A DNA stretch of 64,000 bases from Trypanosoma brucei gambiense DAL972 (Eukaryota > Euglenozoa > Kinetoplastea > Trypanosomatida > Trypanosomatidae): assembly GCF_000210295.1 (NCBI RefSeq), contig NC_026742.1, forward strand, positions 1,736,001-1,800,000. Reading direction: 5' to 3'. Within the stretch, counting starts at the first letter, position 1, and each line of letters opens with the position of its first letter. Positions 1 to 8,839 of this stretch are shown here, piece after piece. The notes under the pieces were generated by a model. That model was given only the letters and a program-made list of their open reading frames with translations, did not search any database and was not told the origin of the DNA. The position numbers and the translations under genes are program-made.

Positions 1-86
1 TATTCACGATGAACCATATATTGTTATTCCCTCTAACACTCTGAGTTTGACCGTGTCATTCCACGCCCTCTTTCAGCGCGTGGTTT

Positions 87-116
87 ATCATTGCACCTGT
101 TTCTCTTGTTTTGCAG
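87..116 (+). promoter_or_regulatory. Probable spliced-leader acceptor for the TruD-like gene
   Basis: A pyrimidine-rich run ending in TTTTGCAG lies 80 bases before the ATG at 197. This is the usual form of a trypanosome trans-splice acceptor (polypyrimidine tract then the first AG). It supports the 197 start as the first AUG of the mature mRNA. Confidence 0.6.
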
Positions 117-196
117 GACCTTTTATTACTTAAGGTTTCCGAGGACCAACGATCAATAGTATGAACCAGAAGCGAAAACAATAGTGCTTAGCGATC

Positions 197-2017
197 ATGA
201 CGAAAGATAAAGTTAACTTTAGGTACTCAATGAAATACGCACAGGGTGCAGCTGCAGTGGAAGATAACATCGGCATAACTGAGTTACGATCGCCAACTGG
301 CCGTTACAGTGATATGAATGAGGAGCGAAACTCACGCCTTACAGGACTGATGAAGTGGTCCTTGGATGATTACGTTGTTAAGGAAATGTGGCCAAGTGAA
401 GCGTTTGCTTCTCCAAGCACCAAAGACTTGCAAAATGTGAGAGGTCCGGCCGCTTTCGCACTAAAAATTGTTGCTGAAGGAATACCAGACGAAACAATTG
501 CCAAGCTCATCGAAAGAAAGTGTCCACCCAGAACATCAGTGAGGTTCACCACCCCCCTGGATTTCTGTAGCTCCCAGGAGCGTATTGCATTGGTATGTAG
601 CCACACACACGCAAGCAAGCGTAACTTCCAGTGCCAGCAGGTGGCGCACGTTAGTGAGGGTGTTGTTTGCATTGGTGGAGCAGTTGACATTTCCTTGCAT
701 TTGCATGACATAAGTTCCTTGCCTCTGTGCATCCTCCCTGATGTTTCGTATTCAGTTGTATTCAGAGGTTTGAGAGGATCTCTTGCTGACATCCTTCCCC
801 GTCTCGAAGCCCTCAGAAGCAATGGTTTTATTAATTACACCCACTTAGCACGGCACGGCGTTGGCCTCTTTCGGGCCTTTGAGAGCGGCAGGCAGCTTCT
901 TCATAGGGAATACGCGGAATTTCTTCGTGGGTATGTGCTTAGCCTCACGGAGCGTTCACCAGCGGTTCATAAGGAACTACCACCATTTCTCGAAGCCATA
1001 GTGGACCCAAAGTTGAAGTGCAGCGATTGGGCGGGGGTGCGCAAAGGTTTGGAGTACGCGTTGAAGAGAGATGAGCCGTTGATTAACCTTCCTCAAACTG
1101 GGCTTTACTACCCACATCACACGCTTCTGCGAGACCTCGTCGAACGCGCAGCAGATCTCCTACCAAAGGAGCATGACTCCGCCCAAGTTATCCGCAATGC
1201 TGTACCACGGCTAATCATTCAGGAGAAACTCAGAAGCGTTGCAGACGTTCACTTTAATGCATTGGCTTCACTTCGGTGGAAAATGTACGGCGACAGAGTT
1301 GTACCAGGAGACTTAGTTTTACGCCGCGGCGACAGCGGACACGCGACAGAGCCACTAGACGTGTTTGATGCCCCCGCGGACCATATAAACGGGGGCATGA
1401 CGTCAGTAAGTCACACGGAATGGCTTTCTGCTGCCGGAGAGAAACACTTGGATGGCTTGTTAGAGCGGGTTCATTTGGTGAGCAGCGAGAAAGAGGCTCA
1501 GTCATTTACAACAGATGATATTGTGCTCCCTGTACTGGGACGCTTTGCGGAGCGATTGATCTTACCCAACACAAAAATGAAAGATGCGTTTCAGCATATT
1601 GCACAGGAATTACAAGTAGAAGGATTACCACGGTTGCGTGCCGCTCCACCCGCAACCTATCGGTGGTTGATTGAGCGTCCAAAGAAGCTCGCTTACTGCA
1701 TATTTGACGAATCACGAGGTTGGTGTTGGGAAAGTGATAACAATGAACCGATTCGGTCGCAGTTGTATGAAGACCGGGAGGGAGTGCTGCGGCAACCCTC
1801 GCCGCTGATGGCTGTCACGGGGAAGAATATGGTAGCACGACGGGGAATACGCGGCACAGAACAGCGCCACCACTATCTGAAACCGGCGAGACGCGGTGGC
1901 ATGACGTGCGTGGTGCGTATGACACTACCTAGGGGGACGGCTATCACCTCCGCCCTGCGGGAAGTGGTTCAGGTAGCTACACTCGATACGGGAGCGATAT
2001 TCAGGCTTCTGAAGTAA
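197..2017 (+). CDS. TruD/PUS7-like pseudouridine synthase homologue, catalytic motif not conserved
   Basis: This 606-residue protein has the layout of the TruD (PUS7) tRNA pseudouridine synthase family. Residues 55-66 (SLDDYVVKEMWP) match the N-terminal 'EDFvVeEi' motif. Residues 210-223 (GFINYTHLARHGVG) match the 'NYFGxQRFG' motif. The C-terminal stretch around 572-591 (MTLPRGTAITSALRE) matches the 'LPkGsYAT..LRE' motif that closes the fold. The catalytic motif, normally G-T/Q-K-D followed by A.T.Q, aligns with residues 134-145 (CSHTHASKRNFQ), where no aspartate is present. The family uses that aspartate as its nucleophile, so the protein may be catalytically dead and act as an RNA-binding or assembly factor; this last step is inference. 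It is the first gene of the + strand trio. Family membership is fairly secure; enzymatic activity is doubtful. Confidence 0.75.
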   Translation: MTKDKVNFRYSMKYAQGAAAVEDNIGITELRSPTGRYSDMNEERNSRLTGLMKWSLDDYVVKEMWPSEAFASPSTKDLQNVRGPAAFALKIVAEGIPDETIAKLIERKCPPRTSVRFTTPLDFCSSQERIALVCSHTHASKRNFQCQQVAHVSEGVVCIGGAVDISLHLHDISSLPLCILPDVSYSVVFRGLRGSLADILPRLEALRSNGFINYTHLARHGVGLFRAFESGRQLLHREYAEFLRGYVLSLTERSPAVHKELPPFLEAIVDPKLKCSDWAGVRKGLEYALKRDEPLINLPQTGLYYPHHTLLRDLVERAADLLPKEHDSAQVIRNAVPRLIIQEKLRSVADVHFNALASLRWKMYGDRVVPGDLVLRRGDSGHATEPLDVFDAPADHINGGMTSVSHTEWLSAAGEKHLDGLLERVHLVSSEKEAQSFTTDDIVLPVLGRFAERLILPNTKMKDAFQHIAQELQVEGLPRLRAAPPATYRWLIERPKKLAYCIFDESRGWCWESDNNEPIRSQLYEDREGVLRQPSPLMAVTGKNMVARRGIRGTEQRHHYLKPARRGGMTCVVRMTLPRGTAITSALREVVQVATLDTGAIFRLLK

Positions 2018-2469
2018 CCTCCCCTCCCCCCCCCTCAATCCCTCTACAGTGGCTGCTGCAACCTTTTCCCGTATCTAACTGTATCATACAAAATATATCG
2101 CACCACACGAAGAGGCACTCCCTCTTCTCACAAAAAGGATGAGTGTCAGTAAAGTTCGTGTTCCTAACACTGAATTTCCTTCGCCAGTGGTCCTGCAACA
2201 GGGGATTCAGCTGGTGGATTTTTGGATTTCAATTTTTTCTTTCGTTTTAAAACATGTCGGCGATTAAATATGCAATCTGTGTGAATTTGTGTGGGGTTTC
2301 TCTTATTAATTCGATCACTCCGAACGTACTGACGTTCAAGGAGGTAGGCCTTGTGTATGTATGCTATAGTGGTTCAGTGCCCAGTTTCTTGCAATTCTTC
2401 ACGTTTCTGCGTACAATGAACTAGTGTACAGGTGTATATTTAATATAGAGGTATCACCAACACAACCAA
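2018..2469. other. Intergenic: 3' UTR and 5' UTR signals
   Basis: No convincing gene. It holds the 3' UTR of the TruD-like gene and the leader of the ePHD gene. A pyrimidine-rich run at about 2389-2411 followed by AG at 2423-2424 is a plausible spliced-leader acceptor for the gene starting at 2470. Confidence 0.5.
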
Positions 2470-4443
2470 ATGCACAAACCGGTGACGGCACGCGTGACTG
2501 TGAGTCTCCGTTTCACAGGAGTGCCAGGCATTCAAGGCCAGCGTGTCTTCCGTGACACTTTATCTGTAACACATCCGTACGATAACAGTTACGACAGAAT
2601 TAGGGATGTGGTGAATGAGAAGCTGAAGTTCATGAAGGCTCCCTTGTGTGATTTCACCGTCTTCCACAAAGATAACAAAACAAACGATGTTGTGGTCGTG
2701 GACAATGCGTACTTTGCTGAGCTTGTGAGAGACCTTGTGGGGAAGGCGCTCGCATTGGGTGGGACACGCCCTGCCAGCATAGCGGAGGGTGTCTATAAAT
2801 TGGGTGAAACACGCGACTTCAGAAGGAATGAGGTTTTAGGTGGTAGCTTTGATTATGAGGAGGAGGGGGAGGAAGTTGTTAGTTTAAGTGGCGTACTTTC
2901 GTTCGATGTGGAGGTGACTAACGAGAAGACGGTGGTCGCCAAACCGAGTCTCAACAGCGGCACGGTGGTGCCACTGACAACGGAGGCGTTGCGAGCGCAT
3001 GTGTCAGACGGTGTTCATGTAGCAATTGGTTCCCTCGTGTGTCCACCCAAACATCCAAATGTCTTCATTCGTGCTGCGGTGATTGGCATTCACTTTAAAC
3101 AGCTGAACTCAGGGCAATCACTGTGCCGATTAGATCTCTGTGAGCCGGAGGATGTGCGGCAGCAGATTACGGCTGTTACTTTTGACGCTTCCGTACAAAA
3201 GGCGATTAGAGATAATCTTAAGGGCGGTGGGAGAGAGGTTGTAGAGCTGCGCAACGCTTATATCCGTAAGAAAAACGAAACAGACATACGATATCAGGTC
3301 AACATGCATCCTCTTATAATCGGGATGAACTCCTGCTCACGGATTGAAGTTGTGCGGCTGCTTCCAGCCCCAGTTGCTCTGAACCCCGAGAACGTTGTGA
3401 CCATGCGGGAGAATTTACGCCCCACCGGAATCATTAACTTTGGTGGCCCAGCTGTCTCGAGTGAGAAACCTGTTAATTCAAGTCTTTCCCAACCGATGCG
3501 GCAAAACGCGTCTGCTACAGGTTCTTCGTCGTCGTCGTCGGTACAAAGTGGACCGAGGAAGACGATGTTATCACTAAACAGCGCGGCATCCAACACCATA
3601 ACTCCGATTTCCGGCGTAGTTCCTTCACATCTTGGCGAAGAAATGAGGCGACAACAGGCCAACTTTCTCTCCAAGCGGACGCGTGAAGAACCTCTACCAA
3701 AGGAACCAGACACAATCCACGTGTCCGTGAAGGACGTGAGAATGAGAGATATGATTGTGGCGCAGTACGCCGTTAGAGAGGAGGAAACCAAAAATCGAAT
3801 TCGTCGGCGGAAGGAAGTAAACCAAACGTGTATCATCTGCGGGGTAAATTGCGAAGACGAGAGCACTTTAACTTTGGTGGCAGATCTGTTGAAGAACAAT
3901 AGCGAAAACAGAGGAAGGCGCATCCCATCAATGGCGGAGCTGCGTTGGGCACTATGCGACCGGCGGCAAACAAAGAGCGGACAGGTTGGGAACCGTTTAG
4001 TGTGTGCACAATACTTTGTGGATACCCGAACCAACTCCCTTCACGTGGTGCACTGCCGCTGCGCTCATCTTTGTACAGGTTATCAAAGAGGACGAGATTT
4101 GGAGGATATTGTAGCGTTAGAGCTACCCATGCAAACCTGTACTCTCTGCGGTATGCCGGGGGCGAGTGTCTTCTGCTACCATCCGGATTGTCGCGAGATG
4201 TATCACACAATTTGTGCGTTGTTTTGTTTTGGTTATGTGAACTTTGGCAAAAAGGATCCGCACCTGCCGTGTCCTGCGTGTCCAAAACATACACAAGTCA
4301 AACACTTACTGCCCGACGAGGCAGGTCCCGTCACGTATGCGCAAAGCAACTCCGCGTGGTGGGAGGAAGACAAAGTAGTGTTTGATTCCTCAATAGTTGA
4401 AACTACGGATCTACGAGACCCGGATGAGAATGAGGGAGCATAG
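2470..4443 (+). CDS. Extended PHD (ePHD) zinc-finger protein with possible OB-fold
   Basis: 657 residues. The C-terminal third is rich in paired Cys and His residues in ePHD order. It has a pre-PHD knuckle starting with CIICG (about residue 454), a 'VHCRCAHLCTGY' segment equivalent to the 'VHvnCalWspevy' segment of ePHD proteins, then a PHD-type unit (about 555-605) with CTLCGMPGASVFC, HPDC, YHTICA and a final CPAC. In other eukaryotes such modules bind chromatin or DNA in histone methyltransferase and acetyltransferase complexes. Residues about 175-290 have a spacing that recalls an RPA-type OB-fold, but this is only a visual impression. A Ser/Asn-rich linker (about 340-385) includes a TCG-repeat serine run. 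The N-terminal 100 residues are unassigned. A nuclear chromatin role is likely; the exact complex is unknown. It lies between the TruD-like and phosphatase genes on the same strand. Confidence 0.7.
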   Translation: MHKPVTARVTVSLRFTGVPGIQGQRVFRDTLSVTHPYDNSYDRIRDVVNEKLKFMKAPLCDFTVFHKDNKTNDVVVVDNAYFAELVRDLVGKALALGGTRPASIAEGVYKLGETRDFRRNEVLGGSFDYEEEGEEVVSLSGVLSFDVEVTNEKTVVAKPSLNSGTVVPLTTEALRAHVSDGVHVAIGSLVCPPKHPNVFIRAAVIGIHFKQLNSGQSLCRLDLCEPEDVRQQITAVTFDASVQKAIRDNLKGGGREVVELRNAYIRKKNETDIRYQVNMHPLIIGMNSCSRIEVVRLLPAPVALNPENVVTMRENLRPTGIINFGGPAVSSEKPVNSSLSQPMRQNASATGSSSSSSVQSGPRKTMLSLNSAASNTITPISGVVPSHLGEEMRRQQANFLSKRTREEPLPKEPDTIHVSVKDVRMRDMIVAQYAVREEETKNRIRRRKEVNQTCIICGVNCEDESTLTLVADLLKNNSENRGRRIPSMAELRWALCDRRQTKSGQVGNRLVCAQYFVDTRTNSLHVVHCRCAHLCTGYQRGRDLEDIVALELPMQTCTLCGMPGASVFCYHPDCREMYHTICALFCFGYVNFGKKDPHLPCPACPKHTQVKHLLPDEAGPVTYAQSNSAWWEEDKVVFDSSIVETTDLRDPDENEGA

Positions 4444-4890
4444 AGGCACTTTTCATTTTTTTTTCTGCACCATACTAACCTAGTCGTTTTTTTTTCATTA
4501 TTTGCCTGTGTGTTTTAATTAGATCCTTGCCCTTCCCCCTTTTACTCGATTTTTTCTTAATGGTTTGTGATCCTTCGGTTTGCTTCGTCTCACGAAACCT
4601 TAACCTAAATAAACTCGGTGCAACGTGTCGCCTAATTTGATCTTGAAAAACAAAAATAAGGCGATGCCATCTCTCGTAAAACCAAATTGGGCGTCAACAA
4701 AAGTATACAAAAAATTTTTACTTTTCTTTTTCCTCTTTCCTGAACTCTACAGCTGGTTGATTCACTTAATAAACATATTGAGAGAGGACCCACTCTTGAC
4801 ACCGGCACCGCGGCGCATCTGTGAGGGCAACCCTCCACCAGAGAAAGAGAGAGACCGGGAGGGTTTTCCTTCCTCTCTCGTCGTCGGCAG
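4444..4890 (+). other. Intergenic with trans-splice acceptor for the FCP1-like gene
   Basis: No gene seen. T-rich 3' UTR material follows the ePHD stop. A pyrimidine tract at 4863-4880 followed by CGGCAG (AG at 4889-4890) is a good spliced-leader acceptor, and the first in-frame ATG after it is at 4964. Confidence 0.55.
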
Positions 4891-4963
4891 CAAATATTAA
4901 TAACAATAAAGGAACATTTTTTTAAAAAAAAGATTTAAAACATAGCCATTAAAAAAGCACTCG

Positions 4964-5815
4964 ATGGGATACAGGTTGTTGCGTGACAATGTCTTCAAGG
5001 CGAGTTGTGCCAAAGACTCCGACGAGCTTCGAGCGCGGCGAGAGCCGACGATGTTATACAAAGAGGATCAACTAGTTGCCCCAGCGTCAGGCACTGAGCG
5101 ACGCTATACATTGGTACTTGATTTAGACGAAACTGTAATATATGCTCGCGAGGGTCCCCTTTATGCTCGCGCATATTTGAAGGAGTTGCTTTCTTTCATA
5201 AGGAAAAACTTTGAAGTTATTGTATGGACAGCCGGTGAGCGGGAGTATGCCGAATGCATCTTGGAAGAGATAAATATACGCAATACAGTTCGACACCTCA
5301 TACACCGCCACAAAACTTGGTTCAGTTTTGACGATTATACGAAGGATTTGACAAAGCTCGGACGAAACTTGGACTACGTTATCATTATCGAAAATTCCCC
5401 GGACTGCGTTCGCACGAACCCACAGAACGGTATTATTGTCGATGACTTCAGAGTGAGCCAAACCCCACCCATGGAAGAAGCGGAAGCAGCATGGGAGGGA
5501 GACGGAAATAATAGGGAAAGGAAGGCTGGAAGCAGGAGCGACAGCAAAACACGACGTCAGGTGACAGATCGAACTCTCCTTCTCCTAAGGGAAGTATTAA
5601 AGGCGATGGTGGAGAGTGGTGAAACGGTCCCTGATTTTCTTGCAAAGTGCCCGTTATTAACTCAACGGCGCGTCATAGGTTCTGACGGTAGCCAAATTCA
5701 AACATATCATCTCGGGACCCGCCGCAAACGAGGGATACCTCAACTGTGCGCCTCATCACCTAAACGAAGGCGGGTAACGAAGGAATCGGCTCCCGGTGCC
5801 ACCTGCACGTCATAA
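4964..5815 (+). CDS. FCP1/SCP-like (NLI-interacting factor) protein phosphatase
   Basis: 283 residues. HAD-superfamily FCP1-homology domain: the catalytic DxDx(T/V) motif is DLDET at residues 53-57, preceded by a hydrophobic strand; motif II is VWTA at 87-90; the lysine motif is KDLTKLGR at 127-134; motif IV is ENSP at 143-146, where small CTD phosphatases normally have DNSP. A charged insertion of about 35 residues separates this from a helix (about 208-230) matching the end of SCP domains. The C-terminus is basic, suggesting nuclear location. The family removes phosphate from Ser/Thr, classically on the Pol II CTD; Tim50 in mitochondria is a relative, but no transmembrane segment is seen here. 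The physiological substrate is unknown. Last gene of the + array, just before the convergent zone. Confidence 0.82.
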   Translation: MGYRLLRDNVFKASCAKDSDELRARREPTMLYKEDQLVAPASGTERRYTLVLDLDETVIYAREGPLYARAYLKELLSFIRKNFEVIVWTAGEREYAECILEEINIRNTVRHLIHRHKTWFSFDDYTKDLTKLGRNLDYVIIIENSPDCVRTNPQNGIIVDDFRVSQTPPMEEAEAAWEGDGNNRERKAGSRSDSKTRRQVTDRTLLLLREVLKAMVESGETVPDFLAKCPLLTQRRVIGSDGSQIQTYHLGTRRKRGIPQLCASSPKRRRVTKESAPGATCTS

Positions 5816-6287
5816 ATGTTGGTCGCTGAGCGGATGGCCCACCTGAAAGAAAGAGAGAGAAGGTGGGAAGGATAAATCAGAGAGGGAGTTTTCCTCGCTG
5901 CGCCTTTACCCTTCTAATATTGTTATTCTTGATCTATCTATATATAAAGATATATTGCATATATATATATTTTTTATTTGGGGAAAGTGACACAATTTAA
6001 CACAAAGATTAGGTGTTATGTGTCGTTGTCTCATGGAAAAGTTGCTTCGTCTCACAGTTCATTAAAAAAAAGGATGGGATTGAAGTATCTTTCCACCAAC
6101 AAGTATTTAATAATAAAAGAAAGAAAAGAGGGTGTAGATTACAAAACCCGGGTGTTGAGACGAACGTGGGTACGCCTGCCTGCGCATGAGTAAACTTGAT
6201 TATACCTTTGTACATTGAGAGTTTTTGCACATGACGCTTTGTAACTAATATTGTGTCGTCTCCTCTAGCTCTCCTTCCATTTGTTCT

Positions 6288-6800
6288 TTAGCATATTTCG
6301 TATGTCGCTGGATCCGGTTTGTTCGATTTTACTTTGCGAGAGTTCGATGGGGGGCTGACGTCCGCTGGCAGGGAACGTAATTGTTGAACCTGAGGAATTT
6401 GAATTCGGTGAAACTGTTGTTGGGCGGTCTTCGCTTTCAACTGCTGTATCTTTTGGTCTGGGCCCTTGAGTTGTTTTTGTTGTTGTAAGTTGTATGGGTC
6501 CGCCCTTCGTGGGGATTTTTGCCCGCTGGGAGGTTCCACTACTCGGGTTGGAGGGCTGTGACTGATCTGTGGTCGATGTGATTCCTGTTTTGGTAGTGTG
6601 TTAAGCTGGAATCCCAGGTGAGCTAAATAGGCGTTTTTCCAGTTGATCAATCCGGTTATAAAGTTGCTGGACTTGCTTTCGTATCGCCGCCGCTTTTTTC
6701 GCGTTCCTGTTCCGCGTTACGCTGGTACTGCTCCACTCGTTGGGTTTCGCTGCTTCTGTGGATAAGGTATGCTGTTATGGCTACTGCCTATGTTACGAAA
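6288..6800 (-). pseudogene. Decayed coiled-coil reading frame, possibly retroelement Gag-like
   Basis: On the - strand, 6780-6630 reads as a short coiled coil (for example IRKQVQQLYNRIDQLEKRLF) that hits a stop soon after, and the overlapping frame 6650-6288 continues as Gln/Pro-rich basic sequence. This pattern of coiled coil followed by a basic Q/P-rich stretch, broken by frameshifts, resembles the nucleic-acid-binding ORF of a retroelement. It lies downstream of the RT-RNase H remnant, so it may belong to a second element or to unrelated decayed sequence. I do not recognise a family. Confidence 0.3.
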
Positions 6801-7739
6801 AAAAAAAAACAGCACAAAAGGTGACACAGCGGGACCGGCTACAGCGACTGCCGTTTTGCGAACTATCTGTTACCTGTGATACGGCTATATAGATCCTGTG
6901 CCTTTAAGGGTAGTGGCCCGATTGGAGATTGAAAGCGTATCTTACGAAGTGTTTTGGGGCCTCCAACAGTTATCCTCATCGAGGTGTTAATGCCCGAAAA
7001 ATGGCGGTCACGCGCTCACACCGCGCCCACTAAAAATTCGCCGCTAGACACTAAGCGGGAAGATGCGGACCGAGCTTAAAGGAGTGTTGTGTTGTTCGAA
7101 CTAAAACAACCCTAGCGTTCTGTGTGTATCCAGTTCTTATTACTTTCTTGTTTGTGTCTTCTGCACCAATCTATCAAGTTATATAGAAGGCCATATATGC
7201 GTGGCTCATGGTTATTATCATAGGCAGTCCATTCACGGTGTTCACGATATGGGTGTCTTCATCTCAAATCTCTCTGACAAACTGTCACGTTGGTAAGAAG
7301 TATAGTCTATTCTACACCTATCAAAGAGCAGGGCGCCCGACGGTATTGTCATCACTTCGCTGGTCCAAAGATTTTGTAGTAGATAAGCTTGAGATACTGT
7401 GAGCACATAATGTATAGTGTGGTGCGGACACTCACCTCCCTTAAAGAAACTTGGCGGTATACAAGCTGTAGTCTGTGTAATATGTTTGCATTCACGGCTA
7501 TCTTGTTCAGAAATATGTGCAATCTGACCAGTGATACTTTCTGCGAGATGGCTCATTGGCAGGATTGAGTGCTGAGGGAGCGGAGTAAAAGTGCCACATT
7601 GTTTTTTTTTTAATTACGTAAGTCGTTGGTGGTGCTTGCTACTATAGCATTCAGTTCTTCATTTTGTTTTTTTTCTCTTTTACCATGGCGTATCGTAGGA
7701 CTCTGTTGTCAATTGCAAAAGCAATTTTGTTGTTGTTGT

Positions 7740-8219
7740 TGTTGTTTTGGGGGCCACTGAATGGAGTGAAACGGCGAGTGTGCGTTTTGTGGCTTCCGCT
7801 TCTGCACTGGTTATAAGCATGGTATCATTATAGATGCTGTCAGGGTCCCATTATTTACCATAAGTATGGAAGTCTTTCGGAGATTGGGCGTCACTCACTA
7901 TAGCAAACCATCTTTATGTACTTTTATCACTAATGATAACCATATCAGGTGATTGTTGTGTGATCGGTTCCGGGTGGAGCGACTTTCGAGGATTGTTTGT
8001 CTTAACGATCTTCCATAAATCTTTAAGGGTCCGTCGCATCGAGTTGTTGAGGATATCATCTTAGTCAATTTTGCGGTTTTGTCACCAGTGAGTCAAGCGT
8101 CTTCGTAGCGACTTGACTGTATATACGTAACGAAGCCAATTAACACCGAGTGTAGATGCCACTGAGCGGAATTTTGACCAGAGTTTTTCGAGTTCGATTA
8201 CTTTTAGCGTCCTGGGGAT
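7740..8219 (-). pseudogene. Connection and RNase H domain remnant of the same element
   Basis: A single - strand frame from 8219 to 7740 contains KVIELEKLWSKFRSVASTLG, TLKDLWKIVKTNNPRK, then an RNase H-like core: VIISDKS (first catalytic Asp strand), a second strand RWFAIVSDAQ, and SAEAEATKRTLA (catalytic Glu helix). Four in-frame stops interrupt it. The spacing of the aspartate and glutamate strands is typical of retroelement RNase H. A further fragment in the 7556-7242 region may be the tail of the domain. Confidence 0.6.
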
Positions 8220-8269
8220 AGATTCGTCCCCTGTTAGATGAGCTCGTGTTCTTGTTAAAGTTCTATCCC

Positions 8270-8839
8270 CTATGTGTACGGTATGTTTGTTTCTGTCCCA
8301 TTTGATGCCGATATAGCCGTATTGTCATCTATACTCCGTTTCGCCATAGGTAACACGGGTTTCTCGGGCTCTCTTGTTTGTACATTTGTATACACATCCG
8401 CGGACTTTGTGGTAGGGGGCGTAATTCGTATGTCGTGGATCCACACGTCGATGATTTTTTGGACGTGGGGGAGTAGTTGCTCGTCCGTTCGTACGATACG
8501 CGGGTCCTCCGCTAGGACTAATAACAATAACTGCATAATTTCCAGTGATCCTACATAGCCGGTAGACAGCCTCGTGAATTCGTACGCTACTCCATCTTCA
8601 TCAAAAAAATCAAAGTTTATCTGGGCGCGTGTTGATAATTCATCTTGGAAGGCCGCCGCCTTAAGGCCCATTGTAAGTGCTGGTGGTGCCCATACCCTAG
8701 ATAGCAACTCCTGTTTAAAATATAGGCATAAGCTCGGACAATAACCATCTGCATATACTTCATCGTTAATTGCTTGTGGCCATAATATCATTCGCCGTTG
8801 CCATTTTTTCGCTTCAACTCCATAACGGTATTTGGCCAC
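8270..8839 (-). pseudogene. Reverse transcriptase palm domain, inactive remnant
   Basis: This open stretch of about 189 codons reads through an RT palm. GLKAAAFQDEL sits where motif A normally begins with an aspartate (DLKxAFxQ), FDFFDEDGVAYEFTRLSTG matches the region before and including the 'LPxG' turn, and VWIHDIRI (codons for WIHD at 8432-8443) sits in place of the YxDD/WIDD box. Both catalytic aspartate positions therefore look substituted (Gly for motif A, His for the first Asp of the DD box). The upstream part of the protein is in another frame and the RNase H part in a third. No functional start codon is evident. It is a relic rather than a gene. Confidence 0.65.
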
